From an uncultured Gammaproteobacteria bacterium (GTDB lineage Bacteria; Pseudomonadota; Gammaproteobacteria; Francisellales; Francisellaceae), in NCBI GenBank assembly GCA_913060525.1, contig CAJXRW010000002.1, positions 1 through 40,204 of the forward strand: DNA of 40,204 nucleotides. Reading direction: 5' to 3'. Positions 7,121 through 15,888 of the stretch are shown here, piece by piece. How positions within the stretch are numbered: position 1 is the stretch's first letter; every line of letters begins with the position of its first letter. The notes under the pieces were generated by a model, which searched no databases, had not been told where the DNA came from, and was given only the letters and a program-made list of their open reading frames with translations. Both the position numbers and the translations under genes were made by a program.

Positions 7121-10100
7121 TTATTTCCTTGAACCAGTTCTTTTATGCATTAACTCATATAAACAAGGTAATATAAATAGCGTAAGTAATGTCGACGATA
7201 TAATGCCACCAATTACAACCGTTGCTAAGGGTTTCTGAACTTCCGCACCTATGCCCGTATTGAGTGCCATGGGAATAAACCCAAGTCCAGCAACTAAGGC
7301 GGTCATGAGAACTGGTCTCAATCTAGTAAGGGCACCATTAATAATAGACTGTTGTAATTCACCTGTTTGATACCATAAGTCACGGATAAAGGTTATCATA
7401 ACCAAGCCATTCAAAACAGATATTCCCGATAGCGCAATAAATCCCACGCCTGCAGAAATAGAAAATGGCATATCACGCATCCAAAGTGATACCACACCAC
7501 CGATTAGTGCTAAAGGGACACCAGTAAAAATAATCAGTGGGTCTTTAAGTGAGCTAAACGCCATTATCAATAAAATTAATATAATGAATAGAGTAATTGG
7601 CACAATGAGCATCAGTCGCTGACTGGCTGATTCCAGTTGTTCAAATGTTCCGCCATATTTTATCCAGTATCCAGATGGCAAAGCTACTTCTGCGTCAATT
7701 TTCTGTTTTACTTCAGCCACGAAAGAACCTAAATCTCTGTTCCTTATGTTTGAAGTAACCACGACTCTCCGCTTACCATTTACCCGACTAACTTGGCCTG
7801 GTGTAGGTGCAAATTTAAGTGTTGCAATTTCTGATAACGGCACATATTGTCCACCTGGTAATGAGACAGGTAAATTATTCAATTCATCAATATTAGTCCT
7901 GGTCTCATTAGGTAAGCGCACAACCAGTTTAAATCGACGATCACCCTCATAAATAAGACCGGTTGTTTCACCGCCTATCGCTGTCGTAATGAAATCTTGA
8001 AGCGCGTTTACATCTTCTAAGCCATAACGAGCAATAGCAATTCTTTTTGGTTCAACTGATAAAACAGGGATATCCGTCACCTGTTCGACTCGAGTATCTT
8101 CCGCACCATTAACCTTAGTTACTATGCGATTTATTTTAGTTGCTAACGTTAGTAATTCTTGCAAGTCATCCCCAAAAATTTCAATTCCCAAGTCAGCCCT
8201 AACACCAGAAATTAATTCATTGAACCGCATTTGAATAGGTTGGGTAAATTCATAGTTATTACCTGGTATGTGTTCAATTTTCTTTTCAATCTCTTCAACC
8301 ACTTGGGCCTGAGTTTGATCTGGATTTGGCCACAATTTACGTGGTTTCAAGATAATATAGATATCTGAAATATTTGGTGGCATCAGGTCAGTTGCAACTT
8401 CTGCGGTGCCCGTTCTTGCAAACACTTTTTCAACCTGTGGAACAGTCTGGATAATACGTTCTAACGTTTCCTGCATTTTTATTGCCTGGGTAAGGCTTGT
8501 TCCTGGCGCGCGTATTGCTTGCAAAGCAATATCACCTTCGTTTAACTGTGGTACAAATTCTGAACCCAATGTTGTGGCTAAGTAGATACAACAAGAAAGC
8601 ACGAATAACATTAAACTTAAAATAACAACTTTAAACTGTAATGCTATTTTTAATAATGGTTCATAGGCCGTTTTAATTAATAGAATAAATTTGCTTTCTT
8701 TTTCATGTATTTTTCCTGTCATGAATATTGCCACTGCAGCTGGCACAATGGTCAGTGATAACAATAATGCAATTAATAGGGCGATAACCACCGTCATTGC
8801 CATCGGATAAAACATTTTTCCTTCAACACCAGTTAAGGTAAATAAAGGGATATATACTACGGTAATAATAAGCATTCCAAAGAGGCTTGGGCGAATAACC
8901 TCGCTCGTTGCCTTTAAAACAACCTGTAAGCGATCATTTTTAGAAAGTTGACCTGCATGGCTATGTTGCGCCTCGGCAAGACGGCGAATCGAATTTTCCA
9001 TAATAATGACAGTACCATCTACAAGCAAGCCAAAATCTAGCGCACCCAAGCTCATCAAGTTGGCTGAAACACCCATTTGAACCATACCCGTTATGGTGGC
9101 GAGCATAATAATGGGGATGACAGCAGCTGTTATAATGGCTGCTCTAATATTCCCCAAAAGGAGAAATAGAATCACAATGACCAATATCGCGCCTTCCAAT
9201 AAATTATTCTGGACGGTAGATACAGCTTTATTGACTAATGACATACGATTGTAAGCGATGCCTATTTTAACCCCGTCTGGCAACGATTTTTGAATATCTG
9301 CTAATGTTGAAGAAACATTTTTAGCAACCACGAGAGAGTTTTCACCAACTAACATCATGGCAGTACCCAAAACTGTTTCTATACCATTCTGCGTTGCTGC
9401 CCCAGAGCGCAACTCTTTGCCAATTGCCACCTCTGCAATATCTTTAATTTGTATGGGAATACCATTATTTGTATTAACCACAACATTTTCAATTTGCTTA
9501 ATTGACTTTAATTGTCCAGGTGAGCGTATTAATATTTGCTGTCCATTTTCTTCAATATAACCTGCACCTTGATTGCGATTATTAGACTTTAACGCGTTAG
9601 AAACATCTGATAGAGTTATATTAAATGCTAACATCTTCTGTAGATCAGGCGTGACATGGTATTGTTTATCAAATCCACCAATGGTATTCACTTCAGCCAC
9701 ACCTGGAACCAGTGCTAATCTAGGTCTAATCATCCAGTCTTGTATTTCCCTTAAATCAGTTGCATTATAAGCTTCACCATTAGCTTTAACTGCACCAGGC
9801 ATAGCTTCTATGGTATACATAAAAATTTCACCCAACCCTGTCGATATTGGTCCCATCTTAGGCTCAATTCCGACAGGTAAGTTGCTTTTTATTGGATTAA
9901 TACGCTCATTGATTAAGTTTCTGGCAAAATATAAATCCGTGCCTTCTTCAAATACAACCGTAACTTGTGATAATCCATATCGGGATATTGACCGTGTATA
10001 TGAAAGTTTAGGCAACCCAGCCATGGCAATCTCGATGGGATAGGTAATTAATTGCTCTACTTCTAATGGCGAATAACCAGGGGCAGAAGTATTAATCTGT

Positions 10101-10240
10101 ACTTGAACGTTTGTAATATCTGGAATTGCATCAATTGGTAGTTTTTGATAACTCCATAAACCAAAACCAGTGATGGCTAATACAAGTAACATCATTAACC
10201 AGCGTTTATGAATAGATAAACTAAGAATATTATGAATCAT
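7121..10240 (-). CDS. czcA: CzcA-type heavy-metal RND efflux pump
   Basis: A 1,039-residue inner-membrane RND transporter (HME family) and proton-driven core of a CBA complex that exports divalent cations from the periplasm or cytoplasm to the outside. The proton-relay residues in TM4 fall at the same numbers as in Cupriavidus CzcA: D402, D408 and E415, within LDFGLLVDGTVIIMEN. This DFGxxVDG pattern marks the Zn/Co/Cd/Ni group, not the Cu/Ag group (CusA). Two large periplasmic loops and 12 hydrophobic segments are present. It is the last gene of the operon, 14 bases after czcB. Confidence 0.95.
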   Translation of the reverse strand: MIHNILSLSIHKRWLMMLLVLAITGFGLWSYQKLPIDAIPDITNVQVQINTSAPGYSPLEVEQLITYPIEIAMAGLPKLSYTRSISRYGLSQVTVVFEEGTDLYFARNLINERINPIKSNLPVGIEPKMGPISTGLGEIFMYTIEAMPGAVKANGEAYNATDLREIQDWMIRPRLALVPGVAEVNTIGGFDKQYHVTPDLQKMLAFNITLSDVSNALKSNNRNQGAGYIEENGQQILIRSPGQLKSIKQIENVVVNTNNGIPIQIKDIAEVAIGKELRSGAATQNGIETVLGTAMMLVGENSLVVAKNVSSTLADIQKSLPDGVKIGIAYNRMSLVNKAVSTVQNNLLEGAILVIVILFLLLGNIRAAIITAAVIPIIMLATITGMVQMGVSANLMSLGALDFGLLVDGTVIIMENSIRRLAEAQHSHAGQLSKNDRLQVVLKATSEVIRPSLFGMLIITVVYIPLFTLTGVEGKMFYPMAMTVVIALLIALLLSLTIVPAAVAIFMTGKIHEKESKFILLIKTAYEPLLKIALQFKVVILSLMLFVLSCCIYLATTLGSEFVPQLNEGDIALQAIRAPGTSLTQAIKMQETLERIIQTVPQVEKVFARTGTAEVATDLMPPNISDIYIILKPRKLWPNPDQTQAQVVEEIEKKIEHIPGNNYEFTQPIQMRFNELISGVRADLGIEIFGDDLQELLTLATKINRIVTKVNGAEDTRVEQVTDIPVLSVEPKRIAIARYGLEDVNALQDFITTAIGGETTGLIYEGDRRFKLVVRLPNETRTNIDELNNLPVSLPGGQYVPLSEIATLKFAPTPGQVSRVNGKRRVVVTSNIRNRDLGSFVAEVKQKIDAEVALPSGYWIKYGGTFEQLESASQRLMLIVPITLFIILILLIMAFSSLKDPLIIFTGVPLALIGGVVSLWMRDMPFSISAGVGFIALSGISVLNGLVMITFIRDLWYQTGELQQSIINGALTRLRPVLMTALVAGLGFIPMALNTGIGAEVQKPLATVVIGGIISSTLLTLFILPCLYELMHKRTGSRK

Positions 10241-10254
10241 GCTTAGCTCTCCAA

Positions 10255-11184
10255 TTAGTGTTCATGTGATGCATTGGATTTTTCTAGATCAGCCTTAATT
10301 AAATAGCTATTCTCAGCAACGTATAGATCCCCCTGTTTTAATCCAGAAAGAATTTCAGTATACGTTTCATCTCGTTTGCCTAATTTTACTGGTTTGGCTT
10401 CATAAGAATTTTTTTCCTGAATAAAAACAACTGTTTGCCCTTCAAATCGATGCAAAGCACTATTAGCAACCACTAAGTCAGCATTTATCCTCTGTGTAAT
10501 CACCTTTCCCTTAACAAATAACCCTGGTACCCATTCTTGGGTCTGATTATTTATCTTTGCGCGCGCAAAGATAAAAGGCTTGTTTTGCTCGTTTGGAATA
10601 AGGTGCGATAAAGTGCTTTTAATCATCTGACCATTAGCAGTAATGACTACTTTATCGCCAGGTTTTACTAATGAAATTTGATTTGGAAATATCTCTAATT
10701 CTGTCCAAAGCTCTCGAAAATTTTCAATAGTTAATAATACCTTGCTTTGACTAAACTCACCCATTTCTGCATTTCTAGCAGTAATACGACCTGATATGGG
10801 TGCTTTAATGATATAGTTCGTTAAGCTAGCATTAGATTCAATTTCTATTAGCTTTTCACCTGCTTTAACCTCGTCACCAATATCGACATAAACATTAGAT
10901 ATAATGCCGGGGAATCTAGCGCTTAGATGGCTAACTTGGTCTGGATCGTTAATTATCTTGCCATATACAGTAACACTTGTTTGTATGGTTCCTGGTCCAA
11001 CTTGTCTCGTTTCAATCCCAACTTTCTTTGCCATATCTGGTTGAATAATGACAGAGTCTTCATCATTATGCTCATGATCTCCTGGCTCTGCATAAGTAAA
11101 ATTAAACATAAACAAAAATGGGAATATCACTAATATTCTTAAATAAAAAAATGATAAGCGGTTAATTCGATTTATCTGAAACAT
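10255..11184 (-). CDS. czcB: CzcB-type periplasmic adaptor (membrane fusion protein)
   Basis: A 309-residue adaptor linking CzcA to the outer-membrane channel. An N-terminal hydrophobic export segment ends near FTYAEP, followed by a His/Asp/Glu-rich stretch (DHEHNDED) likely to touch metal. The lipoyl half-motifs GDEVKAGEKLIEIES and IIKAPISGRITARNAEMGEF are clear, with beta-barrel and membrane-proximal domains after them. It is shorter than Cupriavidus CzcB (over 500 residues) because the helical hairpin is very short. Confidence 0.92.
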   Translation of the reverse strand: MFQINRINRLSFFYLRILVIFPFLFMFNFTYAEPGDHEHNDEDSVIIQPDMAKKVGIETRQVGPGTIQTSVTVYGKIINDPDQVSHLSARFPGIISNVYVDIGDEVKAGEKLIEIESNASLTNYIIKAPISGRITARNAEMGEFSQSKVLLTIENFRELWTELEIFPNQISLVKPGDKVVITANGQMIKSTLSHLIPNEQNKPFIFARAKINNQTQEWVPGLFVKGKVITQRINADLVVANSALHRFEGQTVVFIQEKNSYEAKPVKLGKRDETYTEILSGLKQGDLYVAENSYLIKADLEKSNASHEH

Positions 11185-11217
11185 AATAATTTCCTGTGAC
11201 TTAAATATAAGCTAAAT

Positions 11218-12507
11218 TTAATTAATGAATATTGACTGACCCGTTAATCTCTCAATTTCTGTATTGTAGAGAAGTAAATCAGTCGCAGTTTTGATTAGTG
11301 ACTGGTATGCTGTAATCAATTCTTTACTAACGGTTATTAGTTCTAAATAACTGTATCGACCTAGTTGATAATATGACCTGGTTTGTTTAAGTGATTCTTT
11401 TAACAGTGGAATGATTTCATCTTGCAGCGCTCGAATTGTCAAAATAGCCTGTTTACGATTTTGATAGGCGTGATACAGTTGTGTGTGCAAATTGAGTAAG
11501 GCTGATTCCTTGGTGACTGTCGTGATTTCTCCTGCAGCAGTCGCCGATTCAATCGCACCTTTATTTCGCTGGGTGGTAAATAAAGGAACACTGACCCCAG
11601 CAACCAAAACAGGGTAATCTAAAGCAGTATATTGACTAAGCCCTACTGTCCAATCAACATCTGGAGTAGATTGAGTTTCAATTAATTGTAATTCAGCTTC
11701 ACGTAAACGTCTATCGGCAGCAAATAAAGCAATATCTGGACTATTAATGGCTTGGTCATATAGATCTTGGAAGGTGAATTCTGGACCTATTTGATATAGG
11801 TTTCCTGCAACATAAGTAAAGTTAGGCGTTTTATCTCCCCATAACATCGATAATGCAGATCTAAGGTATTTAAGTTGTTGTCTTTCTTTTATGACGGATA
11901 ATTTTTCTTGAGAGAGCCTAGCCATTGCACGCTTCATATCTGCCATAGGAGATATTCCAGATGTAACTCGTTTTTTAACAGTATCCAACGTATCTTGAGC
12001 AATTCCTTGAGCTTGAATTGCTACTTTAATCCGCTCTTGAGCAGCCAATATCGCAATATATCGTCTCATTACTTCAGCCATTAAATCTAACGCGGTCGTT
12101 TCTCTGGCTACTTGAAGTTTTGAGCGTTTGGCATTAACCATTTGTACTCTAGCATCTCTTTTTCCCCCTAGTTCAATAACAGAAGATAAGGTGATTCCAA
12201 AATTAGGATTTGCTGGATTATTTTCAGCATTACTACCACCTAAACTGTCAATGTTTGCCCCTAATACATACCCAGGAGTTAATCCTGCGGTTTGAATTTC
12301 ACCATTTAACGATTTATCCCGAAACTGATAAACCTTTAATTCAGGATTTTTATTTAACGTTAACTTAATTGCCCGTGAAAGCGTTATATTTTCAGCGTAA
12401 ATATGGTTTGGCAAAATGAGTATTACTACAAGCATCACTTGAAAAACAAGAAATGCTAATGAGATTCTCTTGTTCTGAAACAGGTATAAAATATTTAACA
12501 TGAGCAT
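11218..12507 (-). CDS. czcC: CzcC-type outer-membrane efflux protein
   Basis: A 429-residue TolC-like outer-membrane channel of the CzcCBA system. After an N-terminal export signal (to about residue 39, HIYAEN) it shows the duplicated outer-membrane efflux protein architecture, with alpha-helical segments rich in Gln, Glu and Ala and the family opener LSRAIKLTLNKNPEL. It is the first large gene of the CBA operon, 33 bases before czcB. Confidence 0.92.
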   Translation of the reverse strand: MLMLNILYLFQNKRISLAFLVFQVMLVVILILPNHIYAENITLSRAIKLTLNKNPELKVYQFRDKSLNGEIQTAGLTPGYVLGANIDSLGGSNAENNPANPNFGITLSSVIELGGKRDARVQMVNAKRSKLQVARETTALDLMAEVMRRYIAILAAQERIKVAIQAQGIAQDTLDTVKKRVTSGISPMADMKRAMARLSQEKLSVIKERQQLKYLRSALSMLWGDKTPNFTYVAGNLYQIGPEFTFQDLYDQAINSPDIALFAADRRLREAELQLIETQSTPDVDWTVGLSQYTALDYPVLVAGVSVPLFTTQRNKGAIESATAAGEITTVTKESALLNLHTQLYHAYQNRKQAILTIRALQDEIIPLLKESLKQTRSYYQLGRYSYLELITVSKELITAYQSLIKTATDLLLYNTEIERLTGQSIFIN

Positions 12508-12584
12508 TTATCCTAAACAATCATTCAGGTTGATTTTTAAAAAGCTGGTAAGCACTTTTTATAATATTGATGGAGTATTTAGAA

Positions 12585-12962
12585 TTAACTTCTCGGCGGT
12601 TTATATGGTGTCAAATATAATTGGTTATACAGCGTATCATCAAAAGGTAACCGTAAAGAGATGCTTGAACCTGTTGAACTTATAGCCGTATTGTATGAAA
12701 AATAATAAAGTGATAGGTTATGGCAGTGACAACAATGTTCACAGTCTGCAGCATCTTGATCAAAAATAATATTATTCCCAGCCAATGACTCCCCATGAGC
12801 TTCACTTAAGCTGATTTCAGTATTAAAGATAGATTGATGTGATTGATGCTGGTCAACCAATCCAATGACTGATTGCTGAATAACCATGAACATAATGAAT
12901 ACGCTTATTATTTTATAAAAACGTAACAAAGCAATAATCAACAACCTTAATCTATATAGCAT
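12585..12962 (-). CDS. Small exported Cys/His-rich protein (CzcI-like)
   Basis: Up to 125 residues, with a hydrophobic N-terminal export segment and a soluble part carrying HQSHQS and the cluster C74-x2-C77-C78-x-C80-H (DCEHCCHCH). It lies directly upstream of czcC on the same strand, where CzcI-type periplasmic proteins are found in other Czc systems. It probably binds metal in the periplasm and tunes the pump. The outermost ATG (12962) is only 3 bases from the predicted -10 box, so the true start is likely some codons inside; no strong ribosome site decides it. I see no close named family. Confidence 0.55.
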   Translation of the reverse strand: MLYRLRLLIIALLRFYKIISVFIMFMVIQQSVIGLVDQHQSHQSIFNTEISLSEAHGESLAGNNIIFDQDAADCEHCCHCHNLSLYYFSYNTAISSTGSSISLRLPFDDTLYNQLYLTPYKPPRS

Positions 12963-12964
12963 TC

Positions 12965-12994
12965 AGTTTAGGCGGTTGGTAAATATTTTGTCAA
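12965..12994 (-). promoter_or_regulatory. Candidate promoter of the czc operon
   Basis: On the minus strand TTGACA (12989-12994) is followed after 18 bp by TAAACT (12965-12970). It would drive the small Cys/His protein and then czcCBA. Its closeness to the ATG at 12962 argues for a downstream translation start. No obvious dyad operator is present. Confidence 0.5.
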
Positions 12995-13080
12995 GCAGAG
13001 TTCAGAAATAAAGCAAACAACATCCTGATAACTTTAAGCTGTGTGTTTGGCGCGATTAAAGCCAGTTAATAAAGCTTAAA

Positions 13081-13818
13081 TTATATCAATTTGATTAACA
13101 TCCATATCCCCATCACAATCATCATGACATTTTCAGTCATGGAAATAAAACCTAGTGGTACATTACTATTACCGCCTACGCAAGCACATTTAAGTTCGCG
13201 TTTGTCGATATAAACTGCCTTAAAGACAGAAACTGCGCCAATTGTTCCAATAAAGATTGCCACAGGTGATGCAATCCAAATTAAAACACTCCCAATCATT
13301 GCAATACCTGCGCCTGCTTCTGCAAATGGATAAAAATATGCATAAGGCACATACTTTTGAGACAGCAAGTCATAAGCCAAAAATTGGTTTGAAAATGCAT
13401 TCAAATCACGTAATTTTAAAATGGCTAACACACACATGCTTATGGCAATAAATAATTCGAGTATTGTGATCCAACATAGACTCTGTGTTAAAAGATAATT
13501 TGTAGATATTGCCATTAAAAATGTTGTCACAAAAATAGCGATGATTGGTTTATAAGTGGTACCAGATTGATTAAGTGGATCTTTATTAAAAAACGCTCTT
13601 AGATCATCATAACCACCGATGCGTTTATCATCAATAAAAGTTTGGGGTGTTGTTTTAACATCATGTTTTGCTTTAAATTTATCTGTTTCTTCACGTGTGG
13701 TTAATAAGTTATCTTCAACTTTATAACCTTGTTGTTTTAGTAAGTGCTTGGACTTAAGCCCAAAAGGGCATATATGAGCATCCGTTTCCATCCGATATAA
13801 AACTGCAGTTTTAGACAT
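13081..13818 (-). CDS. Glutaredoxin-MauE-like membrane fusion protein
   Basis: A 245-residue fusion. Residues 1-80 are a glutaredoxin-like domain with the active-site stretch HICPFG (C17) and TTPQTFIDDKRIGGYDDL, the cis-Pro and glutathione-binding part. Residues 90-245 form about four membrane helices resembling the MauE/DoxX redox-membrane family, with a cytoplasmic or periplasmic KCACVGG near 210. CPFG lacks the second cysteine, so the domain is monothiol-type. Such fusions sit beside metal-resistance genes, and a role in thiol repair or metal-thiol handling is plausible but inferred. AAAGGA stands 6 bases before the ATG. Confidence 0.8.
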   Translation of the reverse strand: MSKTAVLYRMETDAHICPFGLKSKHLLKQQGYKVEDNLLTTREETDKFKAKHDVKTTPQTFIDDKRIGGYDDLRAFFNKDPLNQSGTTYKPIIAIFVTTFLMAISTNYLLTQSLCWITILELFIAISMCVLAILKLRDLNAFSNQFLAYDLLSQKYVPYAYFYPFAEAGAGIAMIGSVLIWIASPVAIFIGTIGAVSVFKAVYIDKRELKCACVGGNSNVPLGFISMTENVMMIVMGIWMLIKLI

Positions 13819-13864
13819 GACATATCCTTTAATTTATTTGCTGTCTTAATATAAGGATGGTGGA

Positions 13865-13880
13865 AAATATTTAAATATTT
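13865..13880. promoter_or_regulatory. 16-bp AT palindrome upstream of the glutaredoxin gene
   Basis: AAATATTTAAATATTT is a perfect palindrome in the divergent region between the glutaredoxin fusion and the RcnR-like repressor. It could be an operator or simply AT-rich promoter DNA. No partner protein can be named. Confidence 0.35.
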
Positions 13881-13917
13881 AAGCTATCAGGCTAATTAAT
13901 CTAGAAAAAATCAGCTA

Positions 13918-13945
13918 ATATACTCCATACCAGTATGGAGTATAT
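13918..13945. promoter_or_regulatory. 28-bp perfect palindrome, operator of the RcnR-like repressor
   Basis: Two perfect 13-bp arms, ATATACTCCATAC and GTATGGAGTATAT, flank a CA centre and end 8 bases before the repressor's ATG at 13954. CsoR/RcnR-family proteins bind GC-centred inverted repeats with TACT/AGTA edges, as here. It probably overlaps the -10 region and gives autorepression. Confidence 0.75.
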
Positions 13946-13953
13946 ATCTAAAC

Positions 13954-14229
13954 ATGTCACATATAGCAGAAAACAAGAATATCATCTCACGCATTAGACG
14001 GATTAAAGGTCAACTTGATGCGGTTGAAAAAGGCATTACAGAGAAGAAAGACTGTTTTGCAGTATTACAAACACTCGCAGCCTGTAAAGGTGCAATGAAT
14101 GGCTTATTTGGAGAATTGGTAGAGGGGCATATTCAGGAACATATAATTAATATACCAGATGAAATTGATCCCAATCAGAGACAAGCAGCATTGGAATTAA
14201 TCAAGTTATTAAAAATGTATTGGAAGTAA
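13954..14229 (+). CDS. dmeR: RcnR/CsoR-family Ni/Co-responsive repressor
   Basis: A 91-residue all-helical metal-sensing repressor (DUF156 family). Likely ligands are H3, C34, H59 and H63, which correspond to the RcnR set H3, C35, H60 and H64 for Ni(II)/Co(II), and not to the Cu(I) CsoR set (Cys-His-Cys). It lies 22 bases upstream of a DmeF-type exporter in the same direction, the known dmeRF arrangement. No Shine-Dalgarno is visible before ATG 13954 and the leader must be very short, so leaderless translation is possible. Confidence 0.88.
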   Translation: MSHIAENKNIISRIRRIKGQLDAVEKGITEKKDCFAVLQTLAACKGAMNGLFGELVEGHIQEHIINIPDEIDPNQRQAALELIKLLKMYWK

Positions 14230-14251
14230 ATTAAGCGTTTAAGGACATCAA

Positions 14252-15190
14252 ATGCATACAAGTAATCATTTGGATACGTTAAAACATGATCATGATTTTT
14301 CCCTACAGAACAATAAAGGTGAAAAAAGAACACGCTATGTTTTAATATTAACCGCAGTCACTATGATCATAGAAATTATAGCTGGTACAGCTTATGGCTC
14401 TATGGCATTACTTGCAGATGGTTGGCATATGGGAACCCATGTGGCTGCATTTTTGTTGGCTATTTTTGCGTACTGGTATGCTAGAAAGCACGCCAATAAC
14501 CCAAGATTTTCTTTTGGAACAGGGAAAGTTAACGTATTAGGTGGGTTTGCCAGTGCGGTTGCTTTAGCTGTGGTTGCGCTAATGATGTTAATTGAATCCT
14601 TGGGACGCTTTATAAATCCCCACGAAATTGAGTTTAACCAAGCTATTTTTGTTGCGTGTTTTGGTCTGTTTATTAATGTGATCAGTGCGTTTTTATTAAA
14701 AGATGATCATCACCATCATCATGCACATACTGAAGATCATGATCACCACCATCACCACGACCATAATCTCAGAGCAGCTTACATACATGTATTGGCTGAT
14801 GCGTTAACTTCTGTATTAGCTATAATAGCCCTTATCTTTGGGAAGTATTTAGGCTGGAATTGGCTGGACTCACTCATGGGGATCGTTGGAGGAGTTATTA
14901 TTATCCGTTGGTCTTATGGCTTATTAAAACAAACTTGGCCAATTCTGCTAGATGAAAGTATTAATGAATCGTATAAACAAAAAATTAAAGATAGTATTGA
15001 AAGTGATGCGGATAATAAAATTACAGACTTGCATATTTGGAAAGTCAGCGCTAACCACTATGCTGCAATTATCTCTCTGGTGACACATCACCCGAATTCT
15101 ATAAGCCACTATAAAAAAATATTAGAACAATTTCATAAAATATCGCATCTAACAATAGAAGTTAATCAGTGTAAATTAAATGATGTGTAG
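14252..15190 (+). CDS. dmeF: DmeF-type cation diffusion facilitator (Ni/Co/Zn exporter)
   Basis: A 312-residue CDF transporter with six membrane helices that exports Co(II)/Ni(II) (or Zn) from the cytoplasm in exchange for protons. LLADGWHMGTH (TM2) and HVLADALTSV (TM5) supply the metal-site His and Asp residues; the DGWHMxxH form is typical of DmeF, where ZitB/CzcD have DAxHM. A loop at about residues 150-172 is very rich in His and Asp (DHHHHHAHTEDHDHHHHHDH). A C-terminal cytoplasmic domain follows. AAGGA precedes the ATG by 6 bases. Confidence 0.93.
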   Translation: MHTSNHLDTLKHDHDFSLQNNKGEKRTRYVLILTAVTMIIEIIAGTAYGSMALLADGWHMGTHVAAFLLAIFAYWYARKHANNPRFSFGTGKVNVLGGFASAVALAVVALMMLIESLGRFINPHEIEFNQAIFVACFGLFINVISAFLLKDDHHHHHAHTEDHDHHHHHDHNLRAAYIHVLADALTSVLAIIALIFGKYLGWNWLDSLMGIVGGVIIIRWSYGLLKQTWPILLDESINESYKQKIKDSIESDADNKITDLHIWKVSANHYAAIISLVTHHPNSISHYKKILEQFHKISHLTIEVNQCKLNDV

Positions 15191-15333
15191 ACTAATGTGT
15201 TAAATTTAAACAATAAACCTTGGAAGTTAGAATGTAAAAGGGATAGAGCGGTATTTTAAAGTCCTTATTGTCTATTTACTGACGTATTCCGACTAGATAC
15301 CTAATTGGGTCTAACTGCATAATTGATATAAAT

Positions 15334-15348
15334 AATATGCTACCATAA
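15334..15348 (+). promoter_or_regulatory. Candidate promoter element for the Hcp-like gene
   Basis: AATATGCTACCATAA resembles an extended -10 (TGC then TACCAT or CATAAG). The near-identical AATATGCTACTATAA occurs at 17919-17933 upstream of another accessory gene. It lies about 30 bases before the ATG at 15379. TTGATA at 15323 gives 17-bp spacing to TAAGAA. Confidence 0.4.
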
Positions 15349-15378
15349 GAAAATAATTAACTAATTAATAAAACAACT

Positions 15379-15888
15379 ATGCCAGTATATAGTCAAGCAA
15401 AATCTGAGAACCAAGGTGAACTCTTTAATACCTGTTCAACTGAAACAGTTGCAGAAAGAAACTCTTCTGCAAACACTTTCAATAACGACCATTATTCCCT
15501 TGTAAAATCATACTCTTTTTATTTGGCGGCCCAAGGTTCAAACCATACTGAAAACTTTACATTTGCATTAGATATGACTGTACCAGCATATCCACCTGCA
15601 GTTGCTGCAGCAATGAACATCGCAAATAATAAAGATAAAATTGAAACGCTTGTGATTAAAGAGATTAAACGAGCAGGCACAACAGCTAAAGGAAAACTTG
15701 TATCTGAAATAACGGCTACAAATGGAGCATTAACCTACGTTTCAGTCATCAGGCCAAACCTTGATGGTTCAGAAAAACCCATAAAAGATACCTATGGATC
15801 ATTAAAATTAACTTTCAAATTCGAAAAAATGACTTTTGATGATAAGGTATCAAACTCGCTAGGACTAATTAAAACTAGCGAGGTTTAA
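15379..15888 (+). CDS. Hcp-like (type VI tube-like) protein, tentative
   Basis: A 169-residue soluble protein with no signal peptide. It shows alternating beta-strand segments and an order reminiscent of Hcp, the type VI secretion tube protein: a Ser/Tyr-rich first strand, then FALDMTVPAYPPAVAAAM where Hcp has a strand and short helix, then KIETLVIKEIKRAG, ALTYVSVI, and a last strand LKLTFKFEKMTFDD. This is resemblance by eye, not a motif match, so the family is uncertain. No other type VI component lies in the window. There is no clear ribosome site before the ATG. It converges on, and overlaps by 14 bases, the lipoprotein gene that follows. Confidence 0.4.
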   Translation: MPVYSQAKSENQGELFNTCSTETVAERNSSANTFNNDHYSLVKSYSFYLAAQGSNHTENFTFALDMTVPAYPPAVAAAMNIANNKDKIETLVIKEIKRAGTTAKGKLVSEITATNGALTYVSVIRPNLDGSEKPIKDTYGSLKLTFKFEKMTFDDKVSNSLGLIKTSEV

